Origin: CAWFZT01 sp963820415
GTDB taxonomy: Bacteria; Chloroflexota; Anaerolineae; Anaerolineales; Anaerolineaceae
NCBI GenBank assembly: GCA_963820415.1
Contig: CAWFZT010000004.1
Coordinates: forward strand, 372,001-436,000
Direction: 5' to 3'
DNA length: 64,000 nucleotides
Of the stretch, positions 32,999 through 41,573 are shown one piece after another. A model generated the notes under the pieces. It was not told where the DNA came from, ran no database searches, and was given only the letters and a program-made list of their open reading frames with translations. Position 1 is the stretch's first letter. Each line of letters starts with the position of its first letter. Position numbers and translations under genes: made by a program.

Positions 32999-34450
32999 AT
33001 GGTCCCATTGAATGTTTTCCAAAAAATAAACGATTATGAATGGGAAATCCCTCAGTCTTATCGTGAAGATATGCGCGTCCCGGTGCGTTTTTTTGCCACG
33101 CGGAAGCTGCTGGAAAAAGCCTCTGAGGATCTATCATTCGACCAGGCAATCAATTCTGCTACTTTGCCCGGATTAGTTGGACAGGTCGTGGTGATGCCGG
33201 ATATGCACCAGGGTTATGGTTTCCCAATTGGCGGGGTAGCTGCCACTGCTTTGCCGGATGGCGTGATCTCTCCCGGCGGGATCGGTTATGACATCAATTG
33301 CGGCGTTCGGCTGTTGGCTTCCCTGATCCGATTCGAAGACGCTGAGCCATACCTGGATGACCTGGCCATTGCCCTGGATAAGTTTTGCCCGAGTGGTGTG
33401 GGTACCAAGGGGGCTTTGCGGCTGAACTCCACAGAGCTAGAGCAGGTATGCCGATCCGGTTCAAAATGGGCGTTCAAAAAGAACATGGCGACGGCTGAGG
33501 ACCTGCGCCGGACTGAAGAAACTGGCTTGCTGGAAGGCGCTGAGATCGAAAAAGTGAGCCGGCGTGCCAGAGAACGCGCCGCCGAACAGCTTGGCACTCT
33601 TGGAGCGGGGAACCATTTTTTAGAAGTTGGTGTTGTCGACCAAATTTTTGACTCACGGGCGGCGCAGGTAATGGGGCTTGAGCATGGATGCCTGACTTTG
33701 ATGATCCACTGCGGTTCACGCGGCTTTGGCCACCAGGTTTGCACAGATTATGTCCAGGAATTTCAGACCGCCGTTCGCAAGTACGGTATCCGTCTCCCAG
33801 ACCGGGAATTGGTTTGTGCTCCATTGAACTCCGAGGAAGGGCAAAACTACCTGGCAGCCATGCGAGCGGCGGCTAACTACGCCTTTGCCAACCGGCAACT
33901 CCTGGCAAACCAGGCTCGCCAGGCGTTCGATCTCGTTCTGGCTGGCAAAGTTTCCAACCCTTACCTCCACCAGGTATACGACATTGCTCACAACATGGGA
34001 AAAATTGAGACTCACGTCATTCACGGTGAGAAGAAGAAAGTCTGCGTCCATCGGAAAGGCGCCACGCGGGCTTTTGGCCCGGGAACCCCGGGTCTGCCAG
34101 AAGAATATCAGGCGATCGGCCAGCCGGTGCTGGTGCCAGGCAGCATGGGGACAGCCTCCTGGGTGCTGGTTGGCACTCAGGCCAGTATGGAGCGCTCGTT
34201 TGGATCGAGCTGCCATGGCGCAGGTCGGGTAATGAGCCGCAGCCGGGCCAAACATGAAGTACGCGGAGAAAAACTGCGCGATCAACTTGAAAAAGAGGGT
34301 ATCCATATCCGCGCCAGATCGCTGCCCGGCCTGGCTGAGGAGGCCCCCCAGGCTTATAAAGACGTCGATGAGGTTGTGGAAACTGTCTGCGGCGCCGGTA
34401 TTGCACGCAAGGTCGTCCGGCTACGCCCTGTTGTGGTTATCAAAGGTTAG
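32999..34450 (+). CDS. rtcB: RtcB family RNA-splicing ligase
   Basis: A 483-residue GTP- and Mn-dependent RNA ligase that joins 2',3'-cyclic phosphate or 3'-phosphate ends to 5'-OH ends. Visible are VVMPDMHQGYGFPIGG, SPGGIGYDINCGVRLL (with the metal-binding Asp and Cys), GAGNHFLEV and HCGSRGFGHQV. CHGAGRVMSR contains the His that becomes guanylated. Length matches the family. There is no archease or rtcA/rtcR beside it. Its stop overlaps the end of the convergent ybaK gene. It probably serves RNA repair or tRNA maturation. Confidence 0.93.
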   Translation: MVPLNVFQKINDYEWEIPQSYREDMRVPVRFFATRKLLEKASEDLSFDQAINSATLPGLVGQVVVMPDMHQGYGFPIGGVAATALPDGVISPGGIGYDINCGVRLLASLIRFEDAEPYLDDLAIALDKFCPSGVGTKGALRLNSTELEQVCRSGSKWAFKKNMATAEDLRRTEETGLLEGAEIEKVSRRARERAAEQLGTLGAGNHFLEVGVVDQIFDSRAAQVMGLEHGCLTLMIHCGSRGFGHQVCTDYVQEFQTAVRKYGIRLPDRELVCAPLNSEEGQNYLAAMRAAANYAFANRQLLANQARQAFDLVLAGKVSNPYLHQVYDIAHNMGKIETHVIHGEKKKVCVHRKGATRAFGPGTPGLPEEYQAIGQPVLVPGSMGTASWVLVGTQASMERSFGSSCHGAGRVMSRSRAKHEVRGEKLRDQLEKEGIHIRARSLPGLAEEAPQAYKDVDEVVETVCGAGIARKVVRLRPVVVIKG

Positions 34451-34932
34451 CTGGAAGTAAGGCAGACATTGCCGGTTCTGGCGTTCGTCAGCTCGATTAG
34501 CGCCCTGGTTGATAAGCGGATGTTCAGGCCACGCTGCCCGCCCGAAATATGGATTTGCTCATGTATCAGGGCTGACTGGTCTAAAAGAATAGTAAAACCA
34601 CGGTTGATCAGCGCCAGGGGAGAGATTCCACCGGCTTGCAGGCCGGTGAGTTTTTCCGCTTCCGACTGAATTGGCAAATGCACTTTCTTTTCGCCCAAAA
34701 TAGAGGCTACAGCTTTCAGATTTACTTCGCCTGTGCCTGGTACTACCGCCAGAATGGCTTTTCCAGGTTTTTCTCGCAGGACAACAATAGTTTTGAAGAC
34801 AATCTCGAGCGGTACCCCCAGGATTTGGGCAGTTTCTTCGGCGCCTAACTTCTCTGTCGGAAGCTCGTATGCCTTATAAGCGATTTTTCTCGAATCGAGC
34901 AAACGGGTGACGTTATTAGTGATCATAAACAT
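34447..34932 (-). CDS. ybaK: YbaK/EbsC family Cys-tRNA(Pro) deacylase
   Basis: A 161-residue protein with the YbaK fold: VFKTIVVL (with the conserved Lys), AILAVVPGTGEVNLK, GLQAGGISPLALI and HISGGQRGLNIRLS. It removes cysteine wrongly attached to tRNA-Pro, or a related mischarged product, in trans to the synthetase. The start overlaps the end of the upstream PHP gene by 17 bases, so the two are coupled; ATG 34932 and ATG 34926 are both possible starts. The 3' end overlaps rtcB on the other strand. Confidence 0.9.
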   Translation of the reverse strand: MFMITNNVTRLLDSRKIAYKAYELPTEKLGAEETAQILGVPLEIVFKTIVVLREKPGKAILAVVPGTGEVNLKAVASILGEKKVHLPIQSEAEKLTGLQAGGISPLALINRGFTILLDQSALIHEQIHISGGQRGLNIRLSTRALIELTNARTGNVCLTSS

Positions 34933-35983
34933 AGATCGGATTGCTGAAGATCCAGCCCCGCCGCCTGCCCAGGTATTCGATGTAACATTCTATCCGGTAG
35001 ACGCCAGGCTGGCTGGCAATGAAAGTACATATCTCACGATTTTGCCAGGTTTTTATCACCTGGCCGTTTTTCATAAGCCGGCATTCAGTCCTCAGGGGCA
35101 ATTTTATTCTGAAAGTGATTCCGCTGTTAAGGTTAATCTCATCGCCCATTTCGGCTATGTGGTCTCTGCCCTGGGCATTGAAACGGAAACCGCGCGTCGA
35201 TGCCGGTAAATCGTAACCGATAAATAAGCGTCCCTGGCGTAGCGCTTTATATACCATTTTTCGGTCAGCTGGCAGGTTGCCGGTCAACGGGGTGTCGGTA
35301 AGCAGATGGTTATTGATGCCGCGGAAATGGAATTCATAAGGAAATATAACTCTTTGGAACGGTCCCATTTTCTTAACCATTGAATGCGCGTCCGAACCGC
35401 AGATTGCCACGACCTTTTTCCCTGAAGCGGTCAGCTCATCCCATTTTTTCAGGGCTGCAACCTCAGGCCCACGGGCGATGTACTGCGGGAAAAAGGCATA
35501 AAAAGCCGCGCTTAGCCTGCCGTGGATGACACTCTTGAGCTCACTTAAGCCGTTCCATATTTCAATCCCAGTGTAGCCATTCAATTCCCAATTTTCCCAG
35601 GTGATGTCATCCTCACCGAACAGAGGGAGCGCATCCTCGTAAGGGTGAGCAATGAATGCCATTCCGTTCGTCTGCTCCACGTGGTTGAGCAGCTTGGAAA
35701 GGTTTGGCGCATAGCAGGCCAGTTCACATCCGGAAGCAAATACCAACAGGTGGCTCTTCTGCGGCAGGCGCGCCTGGTTGTGGATTTCTTCACCCACCAG
35801 CATCAGCATCCGCCGCTTCTCTTGTTGATAATATCCTTCCGAGCCATTGACCAGGATATTGTGGTCGGTCACGATCACTATATCTAATCCGCAGATGAGG
35901 GCAGCCTTTCCGATGTCGGTGTGGGTACCCGCACCATCGGAGTATTTGGTATGCATATGCAGGTTGAGAAGCAGTTCTTCCAT
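34916..35983 (-). CDS. PHP domain metal-dependent hydrolase
   Basis: A 355-residue protein. Its first 230 residues form a PHP domain with metal ligands in HMHTKYSDG, VTDHNI, EEIH, IAHPYED and CGSDAHS. Such domains hydrolyse phosphoesters (histidinol phosphate, nucleotides or oligonucleotides); the substrate here is unknown. The last 120 residues form a beta-rich domain (FRIKLPLRTECRLMKNGQV). No signal peptide. It is upstream of and coupled to ybaK. The ATG lies next to GGAAGAACTG; the promoter of the divergent secG lies immediately beyond. Confidence 0.85.
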   Translation of the reverse strand: MEELLLNLHMHTKYSDGAGTHTDIGKAALICGLDIVIVTDHNILVNGSEGYYQQEKRRMLMLVGEEIHNQARLPQKSHLLVFASGCELACYAPNLSKLLNHVEQTNGMAFIAHPYEDALPLFGEDDITWENWELNGYTGIEIWNGLSELKSVIHGRLSAAFYAFFPQYIARGPEVAALKKWDELTASGKKVVAICGSDAHSMVKKMGPFQRVIFPYEFHFRGINNHLLTDTPLTGNLPADRKMVYKALRQGRLFIGYDLPASTRGFRFNAQGRDHIAEMGDEINLNSGITFRIKLPLRTECRLMKNGQVIKTWQNREICTFIASQPGVYRIECYIEYLGRRRGWIFSNPIYVYDH

Positions 35984-35990
35984 GATTCAG

Positions 35991-36020
35991 TTGACGATTT
36001 AGGGTATTGGACGTTATAAT
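35991..36020 (+). promoter_or_regulatory. Promoter of secG
   Basis: TTGACG at 35991-35996, 18-base spacer, TATAAT at 36015-36020. One of the best promoters in the window. Confidence 0.7.
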
Positions 36021-36053
36021 CCACTCTGCTGTTTTATCTTCAGGAGGACAAGC

Positions 36054-36284
36054 GTGAATTTAGTAAACTACTTCGACATCGCGTTGATTATAACTTCAAT
36101 CGCTCTGATCACCAGTGTGATCTTACAGAACAAAGGGGTTGGATTAGGTGGGTTGACCGGCTCTGACACTGGTGGTGTATTTGCGGCCAGGCGTGGCATA
36201 GAAAAAATTCTATTCATGATCACTATCGGCCTAAGCGTCTTATTCTTCATTCTCACTCTTATCACTGTAGTCATTCAAAAATAA
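36054..36284 (+). CDS. secG: Preprotein translocase subunit SecG
   Basis: A 76-residue membrane protein with two hydrophobic segments separated by the signature region LQNKGVGLGGLTGSDTGGVF, where SecG contacts SecY during protein export. Start GTG 36054 is preceded by a strong AGGAGG. It stands alone with its own promoter and terminator, the usual situation for secG. Confidence 0.95.
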   Translation: MNLVNYFDIALIITSIALITSVILQNKGVGLGGLTGSDTGGVFAARRGIEKILFMITIGLSVLFFILTLITVVIQK

Positions 36285-36327
36285 AAGTTGGTTGAACAAT
36301 CGGGCATGATCCTGGAAAATAAGAGCG

Positions 36328-36366
36328 GGGCGACTTACCAATAGGGGAGATCGCCCTTTTATTATT
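36328..36366 (+). terminator. Terminator downstream of secG
   Basis: GGGCGA (36328-36333) pairs with TCGCCC (36351-36356) and is followed directly by TTTTATTATT. Confidence 0.65.
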
Positions 36367-36370
36367 CGAT

Positions 36371-38065
36371 ATGCTCATGAAAAAATTACGTTGGCAGTTG
36401 ATAATCATATTCTTGACCGGTTTGGTCGTAGGAGTGCTTCTGTTAGGTGAGCAGCCTGTTGTTCAACCCAACCAGACACCCCAGCCAGTGCGCGGTGGAA
36501 TTTACACCGAAGCCTTGGTTGGTTCTATGCAGCGGTTAAATCCGGTTCTCGATTATAACAATGCCGTTGATCATGACATCAACCGCTTGATCTTCAGCGG
36601 TTTGCTCCGTTTCGACGATAGGGGTCTACCCCAGAGTGATATGGCCGAATCCTGGGGCGTCTCAAAAGACGGCACACTTTATAACTTTACCCTCCAAAAA
36701 GGGTTACACTGGCAAGATGGCCAGCCGTTGACCAGTGATGATGTTCTCTTCACTATCGATTTGATGCGAAAAGGTGGGAACATCGTCCCGGATGATCTCC
36801 AGTCTCTCTGGAAAGACGTCAAGGTAGTACGCCTGAGCGAGACCACTTTGCAGTTCCAACTGCCAGAACCTTACGCGCCTTTTTTGGATTATCTGACTTT
36901 TGGTATTCTTCCCAAACACCTCCTCAATAACCTTACCTTCGATCAGGTCGCCTCGGCGCCCTTTAATCTGAAACCGGTCGGGAGCGGGCCCTACCGCTTC
37001 GACCATCTCCTTGCTGAAAACGGGCAAATCACCGGTTTGGTATTGATGGCTTGGGATCAATATTATGGCAAGAAACCTTATGTGGAACAGATTGTTTTCC
37101 GCTTTTACCCGGATGGAGCGTCGGCGCTGCAGGCTTATCGCGATGGAGCTGTACAAGGGATTAGTGAAGTGACCCCCGATATCCTCCAATCTTCTCTAGC
37201 AGAGGCCAACCTCTCAATTTATACCGGGCGTAAACCTCAGCTCTCCATGGTCTTGTTCAACCTGAAGAATCAAGATAAAACCTTCCTGCAGGAAGTCGAT
37301 GTCCGCCGCGCCTTATTTATGGGCATAAACCGGCAAAGGATCGTCGACCAGTTACTGAATGGACAGGCCGTGCTTGCCGATGGGCCGATCCTTCCAGGAA
37401 CCTGGGCGTATTATGATGGTCTTCGTACGCAGGATTTCGACCCGCAAGGCGCAAAGAACATGTTAATACAGGCCGGCTATGTACTCAATACCGAGACTGA
37501 TACGGTCAGGAAAAAAGATAAGGTGGCGCTCAACTTCACTCTGATCTATCCTGACGATGACTTGCACAAATCTATTGCCCTGGCGATCCAGAAAGACTGG
37601 GCCAACGTGAACGTGCAGGCTGACTTGGAAGCTGTTCCCTATGACCAGTTGATCAATGACCGCCTGGGTCAGCGCTCTTATGATGCCGCTTTGGTTGATT
37701 TGAACATGTCCCGCACTCCCGATCCAGATCCTTATCCATTCTGGGATCAGGCCCAGGCCGCCAGCGGACAAAATTACTCACAATGGGATAACCGGGTAGC
37801 CAGTGAATATCTCGAGCAGGCGCGTATCACCGTCGATCTCACCGAAAGGACTCGCCTGTATCGTAACTTCCAGGTTGTCTTCGATGAGGAACTACCCGCC
37901 TTAACGTTGTATTATCCGGTTTATTCTTATGGTGTAGATAAAAGTGTGCAAGGGGTACGCATGGGGCCGTTATTCGACACCAGCGACCGCTTTGCCACAA
38001 TCCTGGATTGGTTCTTTGCAGTTTCGCGTTCTACCTCAGCGCCCACTGCGACCCCTGAAAAATAA
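36371..38065 (+). CDS. Peptide/nickel-type ABC substrate-binding protein (SBP family 5)
   Basis: A 564-residue extracytoplasmic binding protein. One N-terminal hydrophobic segment (IIIFLTGLVVGVLLL) acts as signal or anchor; there is no lipobox Cys. The SBP_bac_5 body shows GGIYTEALVGSMQRLNPVL, FTLQKGLHWQDGQPLTSDDV, FNLKPVGSGPYRF and VRRALFMGINRQRI. Such proteins capture oligopeptides, nickel or similar ligands for an ABC importer. No permease or ATPase genes are adjacent, so it is an orphan here. Start could be ATG 36371 or ATG 36377. Confidence 0.9.
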   Translation: MLMKKLRWQLIIIFLTGLVVGVLLLGEQPVVQPNQTPQPVRGGIYTEALVGSMQRLNPVLDYNNAVDHDINRLIFSGLLRFDDRGLPQSDMAESWGVSKDGTLYNFTLQKGLHWQDGQPLTSDDVLFTIDLMRKGGNIVPDDLQSLWKDVKVVRLSETTLQFQLPEPYAPFLDYLTFGILPKHLLNNLTFDQVASAPFNLKPVGSGPYRFDHLLAENGQITGLVLMAWDQYYGKKPYVEQIVFRFYPDGASALQAYRDGAVQGISEVTPDILQSSLAEANLSIYTGRKPQLSMVLFNLKNQDKTFLQEVDVRRALFMGINRQRIVDQLLNGQAVLADGPILPGTWAYYDGLRTQDFDPQGAKNMLIQAGYVLNTETDTVRKKDKVALNFTLIYPDDDLHKSIALAIQKDWANVNVQADLEAVPYDQLINDRLGQRSYDAALVDLNMSRTPDPDPYPFWDQAQAASGQNYSQWDNRVASEYLEQARITVDLTERTRLYRNFQVVFDEELPALTLYYPVYSYGVDKSVQGVRMGPLFDTSDRFATILDWFFAVSRSTSAPTATPEK

Positions 38066-38113
38066 GCTGGCGCCAGATACCTGGCTGGTTGGCAGAATAT
38101 AATGGGGAGTATT

Positions 38114-38662
38114 ATGTCTCTTTACGACACACATGACGGGGATGAAGACTACACCGGCCTATTGGGCAGAGAAAGAGTGCCAAAATATGACCGGAGGATT
38201 GAGGCGCTGGGTGCAGTCGATGAAAGCACCGCCGCCTTGGGATTGGCGCGCGCCCAGGCCAGGTCTATTGAAACTGCCAAAGCCTTATTGCAGGTACAGC
38301 GGGACCTGTATGCATTAATGGCGGAAATCGCTGCCACGCCCGAGAAGACTGAAAATTACCGGGCGATCGATGGCGAGAGAGTAAAATGGCTGGAAACAAC
38401 CATTCGCGATTTCGATCTACGCATAAAAATGCCGGTTGAATTCATAGTTTCTGGCGATTTACTTCCGGGAGCTGCGCTTGATCTGGCCAGGACGGTTATC
38501 CGGCGTGCCGAACGCCGGGTGGTTGAATTAACCCATGCAGGCGATGTGCAGAATTTCGATTTGGTGCGTTACTTGAACCGGGCATCCAACCTGTGCTACG
38601 TTCTGGAATTGTTCGAAAACACATTGGCAGGCCAGGACTACCCAACTTTAGCCAAGGATTGA
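38114..38662 (+). CDS. pduO: PduO-type cob(I)alamin adenosyltransferase
   Basis: A 182-residue ATP:corrinoid adenosyltransferase that makes adenosylcobalamin. It has the N-terminal ATP-binding segment DEDYTGLLGRERVPKYDRRIEALG in part, then GAVDESTAALGLAR, and near the end TVIRRAERRVVEL and RYLNRASNLCYVL. The conserved Arg and Asn residues of the family are present. Start ATG 38114 has GGGGAG just upstream; the earlier ATG at 38102 is part of that site. Six bases separate its stop from the convergent DsbA-like gene. No other cobalamin gene is nearby. Confidence 0.9.
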   Translation: MSLYDTHDGDEDYTGLLGRERVPKYDRRIEALGAVDESTAALGLARAQARSIETAKALLQVQRDLYALMAEIAATPEKTENYRAIDGERVKWLETTIRDFDLRIKMPVEFIVSGDLLPGAALDLARTVIRRAERRVVELTHAGDVQNFDLVRYLNRASNLCYVLELFENTLAGQDYPTLAKD

Positions 38663-38668
38663 CGGTTA

Positions 38669-39385
38669 CTACTTTGTTTTAGCAGCTAAGGCTGCGTCAA
38701 TAGCCGTGTCCAGTTCGTTATAGGAGGATTGCAGGACGACCAACTTTCCATTGACTGCAAACGATGGGGTGGAATTTACTCCGAAGGCTGTCCCTTCAGC
38801 TTTATCCTGCAGCACTAGGCTCTTATATTTGCCGCCGTCAAAGCAGGCATTGAATTGGCTCATATTCAGGCCCAGTTTTTGGGCAAAAGCGGCCAGCCGC
38901 TTGGTGGTGAATTCACCCGAATTTTCGCCAGTCTGATTAGAATATAGTATATCGTGATACTGCCAAAATTTTCCCTGATCCATGGCGCAAAATGCGGCGG
39001 CCGCTGCGTCTTTTGATTCGGTTCCTGGGCCGTTATCGTCGATGAAACTAAAGGGTGTATATACAAAATACACCTTATTCGTGGCAACATATTTAGCGAT
39101 AAAACCAGGCTCGTAATCTTTGGTCCAATCTCTACACGCCGGGCACTGAAAATCAGCATAGATCACTAATTTTACCGGGCCGTTAGGGTCTCCCATGCCA
39201 TTATCTTTCACCTGCGGATACGCCACTGTGGTTGGCACATTTAACGCGCCCAGCGGGGTCAGGCTGGGATAAATCAAAATTCCTGCAATAAGAAGGGCGC
39301 CAACAACGATAATTCCAATCACCGTCAGGCGTTGTTGCATCACCTGTTTTTTACGTTTGGCTTTTAGTTCCTCGCGCTTACTCAT
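38669..39385 (-). CDS. Membrane-anchored DsbA-like thioredoxin-fold protein
   Basis: A 238-residue protein. A very basic N-terminus (KREELKAKRKKQVMQQR) is followed by one membrane segment and an extracytoplasmic DsbA/DSBA-type thioredoxin fold. The redox pair is in DFQCPACRDW, and the cis-Pro loop in VNSTPSFAVNG. It probably makes or shuffles disulfide bonds in exported proteins. A second gene of the same family begins at the right edge of the window (63734). The upstream gene on this strand ends 85 bases away. Confidence 0.88.
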   Translation of the reverse strand: MSKREELKAKRKKQVMQQRLTVIGIIVVGALLIAGILIYPSLTPLGALNVPTTVAYPQVKDNGMGDPNGPVKLVIYADFQCPACRDWTKDYEPGFIAKYVATNKVYFVYTPFSFIDDNGPGTESKDAAAAAFCAMDQGKFWQYHDILYSNQTGENSGEFTTKRLAAFAQKLGLNMSQFNACFDGGKYKSLVLQDKAEGTAFGVNSTPSFAVNGKLVVLQSSYNELDTAIDAALAAKTK

Positions 39386-39470
39386 TCTGCTCTCTCCCTT
39401 GTCAAAATAATAGGGGATTTTGCCATAAATACCAGTCCTTGTCCAGTCGTAGACAGGATTGCCTAAAGTT

Positions 39471-40319
39471 TCATGGGTAGATATAAACCGGGAAGGATTC
39501 GCCGGTCAGGAAGAAACCCATCTTGCGATACAAAGCCAGAGAAGCATGATTATTGTTTTGAGTGTTCACAGTCAGCAAAGCTGTCCCTAGTTGTTTAAAA
39601 TGCGCCTGTAAATCTCGCACCATCGTATAGCTGAGATAATGGCGTTGTTTATCCGGAATCACCGCCAGACGAGCTAGATGCGCTCCAAAGGAGGTGAAAG
39701 TACAGATCTGGTAACCGATCACTGTCTCCTGCCATTCAATAACTGAGGCATATGGAGATTGGTCAAAAGCCAGTCTCAGGTCGCTCAGTGAATTTTGCCA
39801 TATGGGATCGAAGGCTCTTTCATCTATGTGCTGGACACCCAGCAGGTCTTCCCTGGTCATCATTCTTAGCCGGCAGCCATCTGGTAAATCATGCCTGGCG
39901 GGCAGAAAACCGTTCCACTCCAGGATGACAATGCTCTGGTGCATATGAAAATTATTTTTTAGGACTACTTCGACAAACCATTTTTGTAAGCCTAATGCGA
40001 CGTAAGCGATGGGTGGCTTTTCCTCATTAACTCTCAAAGCTTCTGCAAACAAAATTTTCCAACATTCCGAAGGGCTAAACACTCCCGAAACAATCACGAA
40101 GCTGCGGATCCAGGCGATCCGGGTAGAATCCGCTGGACAGGCCAGCAGGGCGACAATTTGCTTATTTCTTTCCAGGATAAGGAAAGGTTGGCAGCCAAGC
40201 CATTCCAGAGAATCGCGCCAGTCCAGATGCCGATGGATATATTGGGCAGCCCCTATGGCAGTAGAGAGAAGTGTATAATCGCCTTTTTTAACCTGGCGGA
40301 CAGTGAAACCTGCCAGCAT
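39471..40319 (-). CDS. GNAT acetyltransferase with tandem domains
   Basis: A 282-residue protein with two GNAT-like halves. The second half (from about 150) has the acetyl-CoA core: LARLAVIPDKQRHYLSYTMV, LLTVNTQNNNHASLALYRKMGF. The first half is more degenerate. Substrate unknown; members acetylate amines on small molecules, peptides or proteins. The start overlaps the end region of the TPR gene (TGACATG), so it is the last gene of the long ParAB/CpaF unit. No terminator is obvious after it. Confidence 0.75.
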   Translation of the reverse strand: MLAGFTVRQVKKGDYTLLSTAIGAAQYIHRHLDWRDSLEWLGCQPFLILERNKQIVALLACPADSTRIAWIRSFVIVSGVFSPSECWKILFAEALRVNEEKPPIAYVALGLQKWFVEVVLKNNFHMHQSIVILEWNGFLPARHDLPDGCRLRMMTREDLLGVQHIDERAFDPIWQNSLSDLRLAFDQSPYASVIEWQETVIGYQICTFTSFGAHLARLAVIPDKQRHYLSYTMVRDLQAHFKQLGTALLTVNTQNNNHASLALYRKMGFFLTGESFPVYIYP

Positions 40320-40320
40320 G

Positions 40321-40860
40321 TCAGTGAAGCATCCGCAGAGGAACCTTGAGAAGCTTCTTCAAGATTTTCTCTACCAGAGTCATCTTCTTCTTTGGATTCA
40401 GAGCTGCGTCCATGGAAGCCATGGCTTCAAATTGTTTCCCCATTCTTAATTGGAGCGCCGAAAGATTCTTCAGCGCAAACGTGCGTAGCTCGGTATCGTT
40501 GACTTGCTTAAATAAATCGGCGGATTGCTGGTAATAATCCAAAGCTTCAGTCAACTTTCCAGAGGCCTCCAGGGCGGCTGCCAGATTGCCCAGTGCAATT
40601 GCCTGGCGGCGTACATCTCCGGCCTGTTTGAATACCTGGTCGGTGCCCTGAACTGCCAGCAAAGCCCCTTGAGCGTCGCTGGCCTTTAATAAGGCAACAC
40701 TTCGATTGTTTTCTTGTTCAGCCGCGCCCAGCCGATCTCCGCCTGCTGATAGAACTTCCGCGGCGTTATTAAACAGACGAGCAGCTTCGAGGAAATTGCC
40801 CGTGTCGTAAGCTTGTTTGGCCTGAGTGGAAAGCTTTTGGGAGGTAGCTAACTCATTCAT
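40321..40860 (-). CDS. TPR-repeat protein
   Basis: A 179-residue helical protein with three to four tetratricopeptide-like repeats (AKQAYDTGNFLEAARLFNNA, AIALGNLAAALEASGKLTEA and ALKNLSALQLRMGKQFEA). TPRs mediate protein-protein contact. The last 30 residues are basic (PKKKMTLVEKILKKLLKVPLRM), possibly an amphipathic membrane-touching helix. It starts 7 bases after the HTH regulator gene and runs straight into the GNAT gene, so it likely works with one of them or with CpaF. Confidence 0.75.
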   Translation of the reverse strand: MNELATSQKLSTQAKQAYDTGNFLEAARLFNNAAEVLSAGGDRLGAAEQENNRSVALLKASDAQGALLAVQGTDQVFKQAGDVRRQAIALGNLAAALEASGKLTEALDYYQQSADLFKQVNDTELRTFALKNLSALQLRMGKQFEAMASMDAALNPKKKMTLVEKILKKLLKVPLRMLH

Positions 40861-40867
40861 AAAAAGA

Positions 40868-41548
40868 TCAGTAGGTTATTTCGAGAAGGCCTTCAGCAAT
40901 GGCGCGTAATTTTTCTACTGAAAGGTCGCTCAAGCGAATGGCTAGTTCAATATAGGGGATGTTTACTGGTCTGGCAATAAACTGCTGGTATCGCGGTGAA
41001 AGCTCTAGAAAAGTGCGTACATTATCCTGCCTGGAACGCCATTCACCGATTGGACCGCTCTGATCGAATACATCCTCAATCCTAGCATTTAACCCTCTTA
41101 ATAGGCTCTCTAGTTCGGGAAGAGAGATGGATACTTTACCGGTCTCAAATTGTTCGATCGTTTCAACCGAAAGGGAGGTTTTTTCAGCCAGCGCTTCTGG
41201 CGTTAGCGATGCCTCTGTGCATAGCTGGCGTAGGCGAGTTCCAAGGTAGCGGTCTCTTAGCCGGAGTAAAGCCTGGTTGGTTGCCTCATCCTTAAAAACT
41301 TCGTTTTCAACCAGGATTTTTTTACCCCAGAAATGCTCTACCGGCACATCCAGGAAACAGGCCAAAATTTCAAGCTGCGGCAGGGAAGGCGCAATTTTCC
41401 CTTGTTCGATCAATTGGTATTCTTCGGTTGAGATTCCCATCACTACGGCGCATTCTTCTGCGGTCCGGCGTAAAACCCGGCGTGCATCGCTGATCATAAT
41501 GGCCAATTTTTTCATTCGAATTTGCATGAGCTTTTTATTGTTGTCCAT
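40868..41548 (-). CDS. XRE-type regulator with two HTH domains
   Basis: A 226-residue protein with two Cro/CI-like helix-turn-helix domains. The first is around residues 22-72 (ARRVLRRTAEECAVVMGIS, EEYQLIEQGKIAPSLPQLE). The second is around 105-155 (LRQLCTEASLTPEALAEKTS, IEQFETGKVSISLPELE). A C-terminal helical segment may dimerise. DNA-binding targets are unknown; the most direct guess is self-regulation of the CpaF/TPR/GNAT genes. It starts 25 bases after the cpaF stop. Confidence 0.8.
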   Translation of the reverse strand: MDNNKKLMQIRMKKLAIMISDARRVLRRTAEECAVVMGISTEEYQLIEQGKIAPSLPQLEILACFLDVPVEHFWGKKILVENEVFKDEATNQALLRLRDRYLGTRLRQLCTEASLTPEALAEKTSLSVETIEQFETGKVSISLPELESLLRGLNARIEDVFDQSGPIGEWRSRQDNVRTFLELSPRYQQFIARPVNIPYIELAIRLSDLSVEKLRAIAEGLLEITY

Positions 41549-41573
41549 TTATTTTTCCTTTATTCCGGTTTTT